A DNA stretch of 7,046 nucleotides from Verrucomicrobiales bacterium (GTDB lineage Bacteria > Verrucomicrobiota > Verrucomicrobiia > Verrucomicrobiales > Verrucomicrobiaceae), in NCBI GenBank assembly GCA_003453085.1, contig DMMK01000297.1, forward strand, positions 1-7,046, in the 5' to 3' direction. The position numbers were made by a program, and so were the translations under genes. Each line of letters opens with the position of its first letter. The first letter of the stretch is position 1. Of the stretch, positions 5,477 to 7,046 are shown one piece after another. The notes beneath the pieces were generated by a model. It worked only from the letters and a program-made list of their open reading frames with translations. It did no database searches and was not told where the DNA came from.

Positions 5477-7009
5477 TTAACGACGCCACTGGTACATCCA
5501 GCGCTCGGAAATGACCTTTTCCCCGTCTTTCATCTCGCACATCATCTCCAGGAGATTGGTTTCATCGGGGACATCCAGTTTAAAAAAGGCCCGCCAGCCG
5601 CCGGTTTCACGGTTGAACATCACACGCTTGTCCAAAACCTTCGCGTTGCCGTTGCTGACGACCACATCCAACTCAGGCACCCAGTCGGCAGCTTTTTCCA
5701 GCTTCATGCCACCTTTGGTGAAATCCACGACGTACTCGTGGTCGTCCTTTTTCATCACGAAACCACGGCGGGTATCGGTGACTTTGCAGAGCAGTCCGGG
5801 GAGTTGCTCCTCCAGCCAGGCAAGACGATATTCGAAATTGAGCGGTTCCGCTGGGGTCTTCGGCAGTTCTGTCGGCCGCCACATGGCCACGATGTTGTCC
5901 CAGGTTTCCTCACCCGTGGACAGCTCCACCAGGACGACGGAGCCTTTGGAAAAGCCCTTGATCGGCTCCACCCACACAGCCGGACGGCGGTGATACATGG
6001 CTTCCAGGTCCTGGAAGTTGTTAAAGTCGCGGTCACGTTCGCCCAGGCCAAAGCCTTTCAGCTTGTCCATTTCAAAGACGCTCAGGCGCAGGTCGCGGCT
6101 CACATCCAACGGACGCCAAATGGAAGGACCGCCTTCGACCTCGATCTGTAGGCCATCGCTGTCATGCACCTCAGGGCGGAAGTCATAGGGCTTCGGATGG
6201 CTGTTTTCACCAAACCAGAACATGCTAGAAAAAGGGGCGATGCCCAGCATCTCCACCGGCTGGCGCAGAAATAGGGTGGCTTTCACCAGCATGTCTGTGG
6301 TCTTGCCGGGTGAAACATCGAACTGATAGGCCCCGCTGATGCTGGGTCCGTTCAGCAAGGCGAGCACGCGAAAATACTTCTGTCCGACCTTGGGCTGCTC
6401 AAACCAGAAATGCGTGAAGTCAGGAAATTCCTCCGGCTTGCCTCCGATGGTGTTTACAGCCACGGCACGGGCACTGATGCCGTACCCCAGTTCCGTCGTC
6501 ACCGCCCGGAAGTAGCTGGCGCCCATGAAGACCATGAACTCGAACCGCTTGTTGAGTAGGGAGTGCGGTGCTAGAACCCGGAAACCCGAGTAGCCTTCGG
6601 GTTTTTTGAAACCTTCAGGCAGCTTCAGGTTGCCATAGTCAAAGAGGCTCGCGTCAAAGGGAACCGGAGTCGTGGTGACGCCGTTCACATTGAAGAAACC
6701 CACAGGCTTCTTGAACATCCAGCCCGGGTGGAAAAACTGCACGCGGTAGGCTTCCTGATTTTCACCGTAGAGGGACTTGTCCTCCAAAAACCGGATCTGC
6801 CGATGCCCATCGTATTTGAGTCCCTCGAAAAAAGGATCCAGCTGCTGGGAAGGTGCCTGATATGGCTTCTGGGCGACCTGCGCCGCCAGCTTTTGCAGCG
6901 ACTCAAAATCAGTCACGTCTGTCAGGGTCAGGTCCGCCGCGTGAGTGGTAAGACAGACGGCAGTGCAGAGAGACAGGACGAAAGATCCTGAGATACGAGA
7001 GGCAATCAT
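5477..7009 (-). CDS. opgG: Periplasmic glucan biosynthesis protein, OpgG/OpgD (MdoG) family
   Basis: Periplasmic protein of osmoregulated periplasmic glucan synthesis. Family members from E. coli have been reported to act on beta-1,2-glucan (GH186), and OpgG works with the membrane glucosyltransferase OpgH. The 510 residues match the family length (numbering from ATG 7009). A Sec signal peptide ends near THA-A at 22-25, with no twin-arginine motif, which favours OpgG over the Tat-exported OpgD; these paralogues are hard to separate by eye. The MdoG domain fills the rest: SSMFWFGEN 261-269, DFRPEVHDSDGL 276-287, WRPL 298-301, GERDRDF 323-329, RRPAVWVEP 341-349 and DNIVAMW 371-377. Acidic residues D283 (HDSD) and D371 (DNIVAMW) are 88 apart, the same spacing I recall for the catalytic pair of E. 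coli OpgD. GTG 7021 would add four residues before the n-region; neither start has a Shine-Dalgarno sequence. No opgH lies in the window; it may be upstream. Confidence 0.92.
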   Translation of the reverse strand: MIASRISGSFVLSLCTAVCLTTHAADLTLTDVTDFESLQKLAAQVAQKPYQAPSQQLDPFFEGLKYDGHRQIRFLEDKSLYGENQEAYRVQFFHPGWMFKKPVGFFNVNGVTTTPVPFDASLFDYGNLKLPEGFKKPEGYSGFRVLAPHSLLNKRFEFMVFMGASYFRAVTTELGYGISARAVAVNTIGGKPEEFPDFTHFWFEQPKVGQKYFRVLALLNGPSISGAYQFDVSPGKTTDMLVKATLFLRQPVEMLGIAPFSSMFWFGENSHPKPYDFRPEVHDSDGLQIEVEGGPSIWRPLDVSRDLRLSVFEMDKLKGFGLGERDRDFNNFQDLEAMYHRRPAVWVEPIKGFSKGSVVLVELSTGEETWDNIVAMWRPTELPKTPAEPLNFEYRLAWLEEQLPGLLCKVTDTRRGFVMKKDDHEYVVDFTKGGMKLEKAADWVPELDVVVSNGNAKVLDKRVMFNRETGGWRAFFKLDVPDETNLLEMMCEMKDGEKVISERWMYQWRR

Positions 7010-7046
7010 AGAAGGGTGCACGGAAGCGCTGCTAGAATGCGCTCTG

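Noticed and set aside
7025..7043. Inverted repeat AGCGC-N9-GCGCT upstream of opgG
   Set aside because: Five-base arms in GC-rich DNA at the window edge are not distinguishable from chance, and the context beyond 7046 is missing.

Overview
The window is about 7 kb of GC-rich bacterial DNA with no rRNA, tRNA, CRISPR array or insertion sequence that I can see. It carries six protein genes, all concerned with the cell envelope or periplasm. The tiny exported protein at 5168-5392 ends in a PEP-CTERM sorting signal of the VPEPSRA type, and the sugar transferase at 1177-2664 resembles the PEP-CTERM-associated (EpsB-like) subfamily. Together with weak or absent Shine-Dalgarno sequences, this suggests a Gram-negative exosortase-bearing bacterium, most likely Verrucomicrobiota (Prosthecobacter/Verrucomicrobium-like). 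That placement is inference from motifs, not from a search.

Layout: (1) 1-1145 (+) is the 5'-truncated end of a GT4 glycosyltransferase. It is followed after 31 bp by (2) a full-length polyprenyl-phosphate sugar-1-phosphate transferase, 1177-2664 (+). These look like the tail of an exopolysaccharide operon. (3) 2676-4346 (-) is a periplasmic gamma-glutamyltransferase with an intact catalytic set, convergent with the sugar transferase across only 11 bp. (4) 4397-5167 (+) is a lipoprotein resembling DUF3313 proteins, divergent from the gamma-glutamyltransferase over 50 bp; that gap also holds a possible 10-codon leader ORF. (5) 5168-5392 (-) is the 74-residue PEP-CTERM protein, whose stop codon abuts the lipoprotein stop within one TGATCA palindrome. 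(6) 5477-7009 (-) is an OpgG/OpgD-type periplasmic glucan protein followed by a candidate intrinsic terminator. No stretch longer than 300 bp lacks a gene.

How the genes may work together: the sugar transferase would load the first sugar onto undecaprenyl phosphate at the inner membrane, and the GT4 enzyme would extend the repeat unit. Exosortase systems usually accompany exopolysaccharide loci, so the tiny PEP-CTERM protein could be processed and placed in that matrix. OpgG handles periplasmic beta-glucan, the gamma-glutamyltransferase handles periplasmic glutathione or gamma-glutamyl compounds, and the lipoprotein is of unknown role. Genes 3 to 6 alternate in strand and need not form one pathway. 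The most unusual item is the minimal PEP-CTERM protein, with only about 27 acidic residues between signal peptide and sorting signal.
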